A stretch of DNA of 64,000 bases from Rathayibacter rathayi (GTDB lineage Bacteria > Actinomycetota > Actinomycetes > Actinomycetales > Microbacteriaceae), in NCBI RefSeq assembly GCF_004011095.1, contig NZ_CP028129.1:124001-188000 (forward strand), given 5' to 3'. Each line of letters starts with the position of its first letter. Positions within the stretch are counted from its first letter, which is position 1. Under the pieces are notes generated by a model, which was not told the DNA's origin, searched no databases, and saw only the letters and a list, made by a program, of their open reading frames with translations. The translations under genes were made by a program, and so were the position numbers. This document shows, in pieces, positions 17,254 through 24,937 of this stretch.

Positions 17254-17460
17254 TCAGCGCGGTGTGTCGACGAGGACGAGGATGACGAACGTCAGCACTG
17301 CCGCGACGGCAGCGGTCACGACGACGTTCCACGGATCCTCGACACCGACCGCCGTCGCGACGGCGCGGCCAATGAGGACGCCGACGAACAGGATCGGCAC
17401 CATCAGCCAGAGGCGCCTTCTCCGCTCGGCCGCCGTGCCCGCTTTCTCGCTGCCGCTCAT
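17254..17460 (-). CDS. Small two-helix membrane protein
   Basis: 68 residues, ATG at 17460 with AGGAGG 7 bases upstream. A charged N-terminus (KAGTAAERRRR) precedes two hydrophobic segments (LWLMVPILFVGVLIGRAVA and VVVTAAVAAVLTFVILVLV) joined by a short loop. It lies just upstream of the small secreted protein on the same strand, and a palindrome covers its promoter region. Function unknown. The pairing with a secreted glycine-zipper peptide raises the idea of an immunity or chaperone partner, which is inference only. Confidence 0.65.
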   Translation of the reverse strand: MSGSEKAGTAAERRRRLWLMVPILFVGVLIGRAVATAVGVEDPWNVVVTAAVAAVLTFVILVLVDTPR

Positions 17461-17480
17461 GCCCCACCCTCCTACAATGT

Positions 17481-17496
17481 ACCATACGCATATGGT
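17481..17496. promoter_or_regulatory. Palindromic operator candidate
   Basis: ACCATA-CGCA-TATGGT is a perfect 6-bp inverted repeat with a 4-base spacer. It lies 21 bases upstream of the 68-residue membrane protein start and would overlap its promoter. The neighbouring Lrp-type gene is one possible regulator, but the pairing is not shown by sequence. Confidence 0.5.
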
Positions 17497-17540
17497 CTAC
17501 CAGTTGGAGTGGGCCGGTGTCGAGCGAATGGCGGGTCCTG

Positions 17541-17978
17541 TCACTCCTCGCCGCGTTGGATGAGTCGGGAGAGGACGATCGCCGAGCGGGTGTGGTCGAC
17601 GTTCGGCGCGATGCGCACCTTCTCGAGGGCGAGTTCGAGGCTGGGGATGTCGCGCGAGCGGATGTGCACGATCGCATCGGCTGATCCGGTGACCGTGCCG
17701 GCGTCGACGACCTCGGGGACCGCGGAGAGGATCCGGCGCAGCTCGTCCGGCGCGACGGTGCCGCGGCAGAAGAGTTCGACGTAGGCCTCGGTGGCCATGC
17801 CGTCGACGGCGGGGTCGACCTTGATCGTGAAGCCGCGGATGACGCCGTCCGCGACGAGGCGGTCGACGCGGCGCTTCACAGCGGAGGCCGAGAGGCCGAC
17901 GACTCCGCCGATGTCGCCGTAGCCCGCGCGGGAGTTCTGGCGCAGCAGATCGAGGATCTTCCGATCGATGTTGTCCAT
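17541..17978 (-). CDS. Lrp/AsnC-family transcriptional regulator
   Basis: 145 residues, ATG at 17978. The N-terminal helix-turn-helix (DRKILDLLRQNSRAGYGDIG and LSASAVKRRVDRLVADGVI) is followed by the RAM/AsnC ligand domain (about 65-140), which contains VTGSADAIVHIRSRDI. These proteins form octamers and sense amino acids. The target is unknown. It could act on the divergent drug-exporter promoter or the downstream small genes. Confidence 0.88.
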   Translation of the reverse strand: MDNIDRKILDLLRQNSRAGYGDIGGVVGLSASAVKRRVDRLVADGVIRGFTIKVDPAVDGMATEAYVELFCRGTVAPDELRRILSAVPEVVDAGTVTGSADAIVHIRSRDIPSLELALEKVRIAPNVDHTRSAIVLSRLIQRGEE

Positions 17979-18055
17979 CTTCCGAGGATAGGCGCGCGTG
18001 GGAGGGTGCCTGACCGGGAGCGGGGTGGCCCTGGCGTTTCGTGACGCTCAGCTAT

Positions 18056-18093
18056 ATAGTTGCGGTCGGTCAATAGTTGATGAAAATCAACTA
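18056..18093. promoter_or_regulatory. Operator upstream of the DHA2 exporter (MarR-type palindrome)
   Basis: TAGTTGAT (18074-18081) and ATCAACTA (18086-18093) form a perfect 8-bp inverted repeat with spacer GAAA. A further ATAGTTG half-site at 18056-18062 is a direct repeat 17 bp upstream. The AT-rich island stands out from its GC-rich setting and lies 41 bp before the exporter start. It is a likely target of the MarR regulator encoded as the second gene of the same operon. Confidence 0.7.
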
Positions 18094-18133
18094 GCACCGT
18101 CAACGAGCACTGTCGCGTGCTGAAGAGGAGCCC

Positions 18134-19966
18134 ATGTCACACCCCGAACACCGCGCCGCATCGCGCGGAACCGCCGCGCCGCATGCCCCCGCCGGGCCGG
18201 ACGGCGCCATGTCGCACCGCCAGGTGCTCGAATCCCTCAGCGGCCTGCTGCTGGGCATGTTCGTCTCGATCCTTGCGGGCACGGTCGTATCGACCTCGCT
18301 GCCCCGGATCATCTCGGACCTCGACGGCGATCAGAACGCCTACACCTGGGTTGTCACCGCGACTCTGCTCGCGACCACCGTCTCGACCCCGCTCTGGGGA
18401 AAGTTCGCCGACCTGTTCAACCGCAAGTTGCTGATCCAGCTCGCCCTCGGCCTGTTCGTCATCGGCTCCGCCCTGGCCGGCTTCTCGCAGGACACCAACA
18501 CGCTGATCGTCTTTCGTGTGTTCCAGGGCCTGGGCGCCGGCGGACTCGCCGCGCTGAGCCAGATCATCATGGCCGACATCATCAGCCCGCGCGAGCGTGG
18601 CAAGTACGCCGGTCTCTTCGGCGCAGTCATGGCGATCGGCACCGTCGGCGGCCCGCTGCTGGGCGGTGTCGTGACGGACGCGTTTGGCTGGCGCTGGAAC
18701 TTCTTCATCGCGTTGCCCGTCGCGATCGTCGCGATCATCCTCCTGCAGATGACTCTCCGCCTGCCCGCTCACCCCCAGCGGAAGGTCCGGATCGATTACC
18801 TCGGCGCCGTGCTCATCGCGGGCGGCGTCTCGCTCCTGCTGATCTGGGTCTCGCTCGCGGGCAAGAACTTTGGTTGGGCCTCGTGGGAGACCGCGCTGAT
18901 GGTCGGCGGGGCCGTCGTGCTGCTGATCGCGGCCGTGATCACCGAGCTCACCGTGGCCGAGCCGATCATCCCGATGGGAATGTTCGGGAACCGCACCTTC
19001 AGTCTCGCCGTCGTGGCGAGCATCTCGGTCGGCGTCTCGATGTTCGGCGTCGCGGTGTTCCTCGCGCAGTACATGCAGCTCGCGCGCGGAGCGACGCCGA
19101 CCCAGTCGGGCCTGCTCACCATCCCGATGATGGCCGGGCTGCTGATCGCTTCGACGATCGTCGGCGGGATCATCTCGCGCACCGGCAAGTGGAAAGCGAT
19201 CATGATCAGTGGCGGCGTGCTCGCCGTGATCGGCACTTCCCTCCTGAGCACCCTGCGCTACGACACGAATCTCGTGCTCGTCGGTATCTACATGGCCGTG
19301 CTCGGCGCGGGCCTGGGCATGCTGATGCAGAATCTCGTCCTCGTCGTGCAGAACTCGATCGAGGTGAAGAACCTGGGCGTCGCGACGAGCGCGGTGACCT
19401 TCTTCCGCAGCCTCGGCGGCACTGTCGGCGTCTCGGTCCTGGGCTCGATGCTCGGCACCGTGATCGCCGACCGGATCGCGACCGGGATCGCGGGCCTCGC
19501 GCCGGCTGATCAGGTCCTCGCCGCGCAGGCCCTGGGCAGCGGCACGATCCCGCAGCCGGCAACCCTTCCCGACGCCGTGCGCATCGTGGTCGAGAGCGCC
19601 TACGGGATCGGAGTCAGCACCGTGTTCCTCCTCAGCATCCCGCTCGCGATCGTCACGCTGATCGCCGTCATTCTCTTGCCGAATGTGAGCCTGGGCTCGA
19701 AGAACGCGGTGCAGCTCACGGCGGAGCCCACGACCGCGCTCCAGGCCGCGGAGGATGCGCTGATCGCCGCGTCCGACGGCCAGGCAGCCCTGCGTCCCGT
19801 CGGCCAGGCGCGACGGACGGACGACGCGGTCTCTGCGGAGGAGGGTCGCGAGACCGTCCTCGTCGGACGGGGTAGGCACGCCGACGAGCAGCGGCAGGAG
19901 GAGCCCGCCCTGCACGCTCGTCACGCCGTCCCGACCGGGTCCGTCGATGTGATCGAGCGTTTCTGA
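18134..19966 (+). CDS. DHA2-family (14-TM) MFS drug exporter
   Basis: 610 residues, ATG at 18134 after GAGGAG. The sequence shows 14 hydrophobic segments and the family motifs: motif A LWGKFADLFNRKLLI, motif B FRVFQGLGAGGL, and motif C in GTVGGPLLGGVVTDAFGWRWNF. This is the EmrB/QacA proton-antiport group. About 90 polar C-terminal residues extend past the last helix into the cytoplasm. The next gene (MarR) overlaps by 1 bp, and a palindromic operator lies in front. Together they form a self-contained inducible efflux unit. Confidence 0.9.
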   Translation: MSHPEHRAASRGTAAPHAPAGPDGAMSHRQVLESLSGLLLGMFVSILAGTVVSTSLPRIISDLDGDQNAYTWVVTATLLATTVSTPLWGKFADLFNRKLLIQLALGLFVIGSALAGFSQDTNTLIVFRVFQGLGAGGLAALSQIIMADIISPRERGKYAGLFGAVMAIGTVGGPLLGGVVTDAFGWRWNFFIALPVAIVAIILLQMTLRLPAHPQRKVRIDYLGAVLIAGGVSLLLIWVSLAGKNFGWASWETALMVGGAVVLLIAAVITELTVAEPIIPMGMFGNRTFSLAVVASISVGVSMFGVAVFLAQYMQLARGATPTQSGLLTIPMMAGLLIASTIVGGIISRTGKWKAIMISGGVLAVIGTSLLSTLRYDTNLVLVGIYMAVLGAGLGMLMQNLVLVVQNSIEVKNLGVATSAVTFFRSLGGTVGVSVLGSMLGTVIADRIATGIAGLAPADQVLAAQALGSGTIPQPATLPDAVRIVVESAYGIGVSTVFLLSIPLAIVTLIAVILLPNVSLGSKNAVQLTAEPTTALQAAEDALIAASDGQAALRPVGQARRTDDAVSAEEGRETVLVGRGRHADEQRQEEPALHARHAVPTGSVDVIERF

Positions 19967-20409
19967 TGTCCGCCGCCGCGCCATCGGCCGAGGCGCTGCA
20001 CGAGGTCGAGGAGCAGCTCACCGTGCTCGCCGTCCAGGTGCGCCTCGCCGTCCGGGACGCGGCGGCGTCGATCGACCCGGCGCTGCCGCCCTTCGGGTTG
20101 AGGCTGCTGAGGATGCTCGAGCGCTGCGGCCCGGTCCACTCCGGCGCCGCGGCGGAGCGGCTCGGAGTCGACCGCAGCGCCATCAGCCGCCAGGCCCGCC
20201 AGCTCGCCGACCTGGGCCTCGTCGACATGACGTCGGACCCCGCTGACGGCCGAGCGCGGTTCCTCTCGCTCAGCGCGGCTGGGTGCGAGCGGATGCGCGA
20301 CCTCGGCGGGCAGCAGCGGCAGCGGATGCAGGAGGCGCTTAGCGCGTGGCCCGAGGCGGATCTGCGCGCGTTCGCGGGGTACTTGGAGCGGCTTACTGCG
20401 GCGAAGTGA
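19966..20409 (+). CDS. MarR-family regulator of the adjacent exporter
   Basis: 147 residues, ATG overlapping the exporter stop. The winged HTH is visible: FGLRLLRMLERCGPVHSGA, RLGVDRSAISRQARQLADLG (recognition helix) and the wing MTSDPADGRARFLSLS. Being the second gene of the exporter operon, behind a palindrome that fits a MarR dimer, it is probably an autorepressor relieved by the exporter's substrate. Confidence 0.87.
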   Translation: MSAAAPSAEALHEVEEQLTVLAVQVRLAVRDAAASIDPALPPFGLRLLRMLERCGPVHSGAAAERLGVDRSAISRQARQLADLGLVDMTSDPADGRARFLSLSAAGCERMRDLGGQQRQRMQEALSAWPEADLRAFAGYLERLTAAK

Positions 20410-20503
20410 GCCGTGCGGCCCGAGCGGCGTCTCGCGCCAACTGGACAGCCGACCGTAGCGTCTGATCTAGCCTTTCCGAGATGTTCTCACTCGGGAGGCG
20501 ATC

Positions 20504-22534
20504 ATGACATTTCCCTTCGACGACGCCGCGGCAGCGGCCCTCGCCGACGTCTCTGAGCAGGCGGCTCTCGCGCTCTCGACCCAGGGCCTGCTGCGGTCGG
20601 CAGCTATGGAGTGGGCGCTCCGGGAGTTCCGTGGCGTCTACTCGGAGCTGTTCCGGCAGGTCTGCTTCTGCGAGACCGACAACCGCAACCGGCTCAGCGG
20701 GCAACTGTATGAACTCGCGGACTTGGTGCGGCTCGTCGCCAGCTGTGCCGCGCGGGAGCGCCAGCGCCGCGAGGAATACGCCGCCTGGGAGCAGCGAGCG
20801 GCCGAGCGCGAGCAGCGACGCCGTGCCGACCCCGTCGCGGCCCTCGCCGCCGGGGTCGACGACGTCTTCGACCGGCCGCCCTCGGACCAGCCGATCGTGC
20901 CGCCACCGATCTCGGCGGTATTCTCGCCGATCTCTCTGGTCCACACCTCGGTGGGCGGGCAGGCCGTCGACGGCATGACCTCCGCCGATCCCGAGCACCT
21001 CGACGTCTTCGTCTCCGAGATCCGGCAGGCCGATCAGGCGCTGCGGTGGCGGCTCGAGGAGGCGATGACGGCCTGGGGAGTGTTCGGCAACCGTTGCTCG
21101 TGGGCGCCGGTGGAGTCCTTCTCGGTGCTCCGGGGCTTCCGCGAGCTGCTCTCGATCGGCGCGGACACCGCCAGCTGGGTCGAGCAGATCTCCTTGGCCT
21201 TCACCGCCGCCGGTGGAGGAGAGCTTTCCACCCCCGTTCTCGACGTCATCGGTACCCTCGCGAAGCCCCTCGGCGGCCGGAGCCTGCTGGACTCCCTCTC
21301 GACGCTCTCGGCCGACGACCTCGCGACACTCCTCGCCTCGTCGCCCGACCTCGCGGCGCGGCTCGGACGGGTCGCCCCTGCTGTGGTGAACGAGTGGTGG
21401 CGGAGCCTTAACTCCACCGACGGCGCGCGTTTCTCGCCGCAGCAGGAGGCGCTGGTCGCTGGTCTGCCCGGGGTGATCGGGAACCTCGAGGGAGTGCCGT
21501 ACGGTGCGCGGGCGACGGCGAACGAGAGCGTGCTCACGGCGCGGATCGCGGCGCTGGAGGGGGAGGCGGCGAGTCTGCGCGGGGAGGGGAGCGACGAGGC
21601 GGCGCAGCGGCTGACGGGGGTGGAGTCGCAGTTGGCGGCGCTGACGAACATCCGGGCGTCTCTAACGCACCGCTTCGGATGGGACCCCCGCTTCCTCATC
21701 TCCCTCACCGACGCCGAGCCACCCCTCGCCGCCGTGTCGATCGGCGATCTCGACACCGCGACGAACGTCACCTACGCCGTCCCCGGGATGGGGCAGACGA
21801 CGGAAAGTATGACCGAGTGGACGAAGGCCTCGCAGAATCTGCAGTCGCTCCTCCCGCCCGGCAGCGCGGTCGTCGCCTGGATCGGTTACGAGACTCCGCC
21901 GATGCCGACGGTCAGTGAGGACGGCGGTGACGTCTTCACCTCGAAGGAGGCCGTCGCCGGCGGAGCCGCTCTCGCCTCCGCGGTGCAGGGGCTCTCGGCC
22001 GTCCGTGGCGACGACATCCCGAAGCCGAACGTCGTCGGCCACTCCTACGGCAGTACCGTCATGGCGGTCGCCGCCTCGCGCTCGGACGTCGAGCTCGGGG
22101 TCGTCGTGACGCTGGGTTCGGCCGGCCTGCCGGACAGCGTTGACGAGGCGAGCGACCTGCACGCGGAGGCCGTGTACGCGGGGCAGGCGCGAGACAAGTA
22201 CTTCGGCGAGACCGAGAGTGGCGACGAGGCCGCGTGGGTGGGCCGGGACTTCAGCTGGGACCACCACACGAACCCCGCCGACGAGGACTTCGGAGCGACA
22301 GTCTTCGGAGTCGAGACCGGCGGCGACGCCGGAAGGATCGTGACGGAGCATGCTGCGCTGAAGAGCGACGACGGTGATGTCGCGGGATACCTGGATAAAG
22401 GCACGGAGTCGCTCCGCAACGCTGCCCGAGCTATCTCGGGGCAGACCGATCTGCTCACGGAGAACAAGCCGCTCGGCATGACAAAGATGCAGAAGCAAAT
22501 GATCAAGGGATTCAGCAATGCGCACACTTGGTGA
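20504..22534 (+). CDS. DUF1023 alpha/beta-hydrolase with long helical N-terminus
   Basis: 676 residues, ATG at 20504 (GGGAGG upstream). Residues 1-330 are helical and polar, with coiled-coil-like parts. Residues from about 400 form the DUF1023 alpha/beta-hydrolase domain: TYAVPGMGQTTESM, VAWIGYETPPMP, and the nucleophile elbow NVVGHSYGSTVMA with catalytic Ser in GHSYG. The acid and His are probably in the last 150 residues (EHAALKSDDGDV region). There is no signal peptide. Such N-terminal helical plus DUF1023 proteins in actinobacteria are often ESX/WXG-associated. The first of three lipoprotein genes overlaps its 3' end by 17 bp. Confidence 0.82.
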   Translation: MTFPFDDAAAAALADVSEQAALALSTQGLLRSAAMEWALREFRGVYSELFRQVCFCETDNRNRLSGQLYELADLVRLVASCAARERQRREEYAAWEQRAAEREQRRRADPVAALAAGVDDVFDRPPSDQPIVPPPISAVFSPISLVHTSVGGQAVDGMTSADPEHLDVFVSEIRQADQALRWRLEEAMTAWGVFGNRCSWAPVESFSVLRGFRELLSIGADTASWVEQISLAFTAAGGGELSTPVLDVIGTLAKPLGGRSLLDSLSTLSADDLATLLASSPDLAARLGRVAPAVVNEWWRSLNSTDGARFSPQQEALVAGLPGVIGNLEGVPYGARATANESVLTARIAALEGEAASLRGEGSDEAAQRLTGVESQLAALTNIRASLTHRFGWDPRFLISLTDAEPPLAAVSIGDLDTATNVTYAVPGMGQTTESMTEWTKASQNLQSLLPPGSAVVAWIGYETPPMPTVSEDGGDVFTSKEAVAGGAALASAVQGLSAVRGDDIPKPNVVGHSYGSTVMAVAASRSDVELGVVVTLGSAGLPDSVDEASDLHAEAVYAGQARDKYFGETESGDEAAWVGRDFSWDHHTNPADEDFGATVFGVETGGDAGRIVTEHAALKSDDGDVAGYLDKGTESLRNAARAISGQTDLLTENKPLGMTKMQKQMIKGFSNAHTW

Positions 22535-23135
22535 ACAGAGGCGGATTGCGGTCACAGCGACCGTCCTTCTGCTGGTGGGCACGATGGCTGGATGTGCGGA
22601 GAGGGAGGCGAGGCCGGTGAGCACGATGAGTCCTCGGGAGGGGCGGGATCGGGTGGTGGAGTTTGTGCGGGACTCCGCGGGACGTCTGGATGTCGAGGGG
22701 TGGTGGCCGCGCAGCGGTGCCGCGGTACCGGATGAGTGTGGGCTGGGCGACGGGGTGAAGGGGGCGAGTTATAGCTATGACTGGTGGGCGCCTGCGGGGA
22801 CTGATGTCGAGGGGGATGCTCGGAAGGTCGCGGACTATTGGGAGTCGCTCGGGATGAGGGTTCGGGTGACGGATACCACTCCGCGGCCGACGGTGTATGG
22901 GGAGGGTGGGCCGGTGCTGCGGGCGAGTTTCGATACGGGTGCGGTCGAGAATCAGTACAACATCGGGGCCGTCATGCGGTGCGCGCCCGGCGACGCCGAA
23001 GAGTTGCTGGACGAGGACAACGCGCGGCGCGACGCGGGTGAAGTTCTGCCGGGTGATGAAGGGGTCGTACCGAAGCCGGATCCGCGGGACCCGCCGGTCG
23101 GGACCACTGCGCTCGGCGTTCAGCCGCAGAAATGA
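22518..23135 (+). CDS. Lipoprotein paralogue 1 of 3
   Basis: 205 residues, ATG at 22518 inside the end of the DUF1023 gene. The signal peptide ends in GTMAGC, a lipobox-like site that would place Cys25 or so at the lipid-modified N-terminus. The mature part has three family blocks: STMSPREGRDRVVEFVRDSA, GWWPRSGAA with DECGLGDGVKGASYSYDWWAP, and the C-terminal YNIGAVMRCAPGD. A second Cys pair (DECG, MRCAP) could form a disulfide. It is one of three tandem copies with near-identical DNA in parts. Codon use is richer in GGG and GTG than in neighbours. Role unknown; immunity or partner of the hydrolase is inferred. Confidence 0.8.
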   Translation: MRTLGEQRRIAVTATVLLLVGTMAGCAEREARPVSTMSPREGRDRVVEFVRDSAGRLDVEGWWPRSGAAVPDECGLGDGVKGASYSYDWWAPAGTDVEGDARKVADYWESLGMRVRVTDTTPRPTVYGEGGPVLRASFDTGAVENQYNIGAVMRCAPGDAEELLDEDNARRDAGEVLPGDEGVVPKPDPRDPPVGTTALGVQPQK

Positions 23136-23749
23136 TTCGGGGCGTCCGCTCTGTCGTCCCGGTCGTGTCAGCTGTCTTGCTGGTGCTGACGTTGTCTGCC
23201 TGTGCGGCGGAGAGGGAGGCGAGGCCGGTGAGCACGATGAGTCCTCGGGAGGGGCGGGATCGGGTGGTGGAGTTTGTCCGGGAGTCCGCGGGACGCCTTG
23301 ATGTCGAGGGGTGGTGGCCGCGTAATGGGGCGTCGCGGCCGGATGAGTGTGGGCTGGGCGAGGGGGTGAAGGGTGCGAGTTATAGCTATGCCTGGTGGGC
23401 GCCTGCGGGGACTGATTTCGAGGGTGATGTCCGGAAGGTTGCGGAGTATTGGGAGTCGCTGGGGATGACGGTGAATGTGACGGGGCCGACTTCGTGGCCC
23501 AATGTCTATGGGCAGGGTGGGCCGGTCCTGCGCGCGAGTTTTCATACCGGAGCTGTAGAGGATCAGTACCTGATCGACGCGGTCATGCCGTGCAGTCCGG
23601 GCGACTTCGCATCGCTCCTCGATGAAGACCAGGCGCAACGAGCGGCAGGCGTGGTCTTGCCGGGCGATGAGGGGATCGTGCTGCAGCCGCGACCGGGTCA
23701 ACCGACCCCGACCCCGGCTCCGGGCGCAGATCAGAGCGCTCCGGAGTGA
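23132..23749 (+). CDS. Lipoprotein paralogue 2 of 3
   Basis: 205 residues, ATG overlapping the previous stop (ATGA). The lipobox is LTLSAC, a good match to the consensus. The same three blocks follow (STMSPREGRDRVVEFVRESA, DECGLGEGVKGASYSYAWWA, YLIDAVMPCSPGD). It differs most from copies 1 and 3 in the central part (NVTGPTSWPNVYGQGG versus RVTDTTPRPTVYGEGG) and ends in a Pro/Thr-rich tail. Co-translation with its neighbours is likely from the 4-bp overlaps. Confidence 0.8.
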   Translation: MIRGVRSVVPVVSAVLLVLTLSACAAEREARPVSTMSPREGRDRVVEFVRESAGRLDVEGWWPRNGASRPDECGLGEGVKGASYSYAWWAPAGTDFEGDVRKVAEYWESLGMTVNVTGPTSWPNVYGQGGPVLRASFHTGAVEDQYLIDAVMPCSPGDFASLLDEDQAQRAAGVVLPGDEGIVLQPRPGQPTPTPAPGADQSAPE

Positions 23750-24369
23750 AGGGTGCGAGGACTGACGCCCTTCTGCGTGCGGTGTCCGTGGTCGCCGTTG
23801 TCCTGCTGGTGGGCACGATGGCTGGATGTGCGGAGAGGGAGGCGAGGCCGGTGAGCACGATGAGTCCTCGGGAGGGGCGGGATCGGGTGGTGGAGTTCGT
23901 GCGGGAGTCCGCGGGACGCCTTGATGTCGAGGGGTGGCGGCCGCGCACGGGAGAGGCGCGGCCGGATGAGTGCGGCTTGGGCGAGGGGGTTAAGGGGGCG
24001 AGTTATAGCTATGACTGGTGGGCGCCTGCGGGGACTGATGTCGAGGGTGATGCTCGGAAGGTTGCGGAGTATTGGGAGTCGCTGGGGATGAGGGTTCGGG
24101 TGACGGATACCACTCCGCGGCCGACGGTGTATGGGGAGGGTGGGCCGGTGCTGCGGGCGAGTTTTGATACGGGTGCGGTCGAGAACCAGTACAACATCGG
24201 GGCCGTCATGCGGTGCGCGCCCGGCGACGCCGAAGCGCTCCTCCTCGACGATGAGGCGCAGCGTGCGGCAGGCGTGGTCTTGCCGGGCGATGAGGGGATC
24301 GTGCTGCAGCCGCGACCGGGGCAGCTGATGCCGACGTCGATCCCCACCGCGCCGCCGCCCACCGGCTGA
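23746..24369 (+). CDS. Lipoprotein paralogue 3 of 3
   Basis: 207 residues, GTG overlapping the previous stop (GTGA). Its signal region (VVLLVGTMAGC) matches copy 1, and its centre (RVRVTDTTPRPTVYGEGG, NQYNIGAVMRCAPGD) is almost identical to copy 1, while its end (AAGVVLPGDEGIVLQPRPGQ) matches copy 2. The mosaic pattern suggests duplication followed by gene conversion. It closes the DUF1023 operon. Confidence 0.8.
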   Translation: MKGARTDALLRAVSVVAVVLLVGTMAGCAEREARPVSTMSPREGRDRVVEFVRESAGRLDVEGWRPRTGEARPDECGLGEGVKGASYSYDWWAPAGTDVEGDARKVAEYWESLGMRVRVTDTTPRPTVYGEGGPVLRASFDTGAVENQYNIGAVMRCAPGDAEALLLDDEAQRAAGVVLPGDEGIVLQPRPGQLMPTSIPTAPPPTG

Positions 24370-24375
24370 GCCGCC

Positions 24376-24700
24376 TCAGCGCGGAGTGCCCACGAGCTGC
24401 GCGACGTGCACGACGAAGGCGCGGCGGCGATCCCGCGTCTCCTCGCCGCCGCGGGAGGCGAAGGGGGTGAGGTGCCAGATCTCGCAGAGGCCGAGGAGGG
24501 CGATGAAGAGGTCATCGGCCGACCAGCTCGCATCGACGACTCCGGCGCGCTGCCACTCAAGGACCCGGGCCTCCAGGGCGGGGACGCCGCCGAGCCGGTC
24601 GCCGACCTCCGCCCAGACACCGGCGCTGCAGAATCTCGCGCTCACCGGAGTCGCGGCGCACGACGCCGGGGCCGCGGGAGAGCAGCAGTCGCCCGTCGCC
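24376..24700 (-). pseudogene. C-terminal remnant of a TetR-family regulator
   Basis: The end of this minus-strand frame reads VWAEVGDRLGGVPALEARVL, then EWQRAGVVDASWSADDLFIA and CEIWHLTPFAS, which looks like the ligand-binding C-terminus of TetR regulators. The expected HTH N-terminus is missing, and upstream residues are Cys/Pro-rich with coding hints in another frame. It is a truncated, frameshifted remnant. The remaining 24700-24937 gap contains no gene I can support. Confidence 0.5.
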
Positions 24701-24937
24701 CACATGGGCTGATCCCGCCCTAGGCGACACCCACTGGATCGGGGTCGGGAACATGCCCGGCACGCGCATACGGTAAACCCATGAACCACGCCGAGGGGGT
24801 CATTGCATACTGAGTACCGACCGCCCTCTCGCTGGATCAGTCACACGGATACTCGGTGATGGCCAGGTGAAGAAGCTCTCAGACTCAAGTGTGAGCGCAA
24901 CGGGAATAAGCGTCATCGTCGCGAGGGAGAATTGTGT

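Noticed and set aside
18137..19984. 615-codon minus-strand frame opposite the DHA2 exporter
   Set aside because: Asp/Glu/Arg/His-rich mirror translation of a membrane-protein gene.
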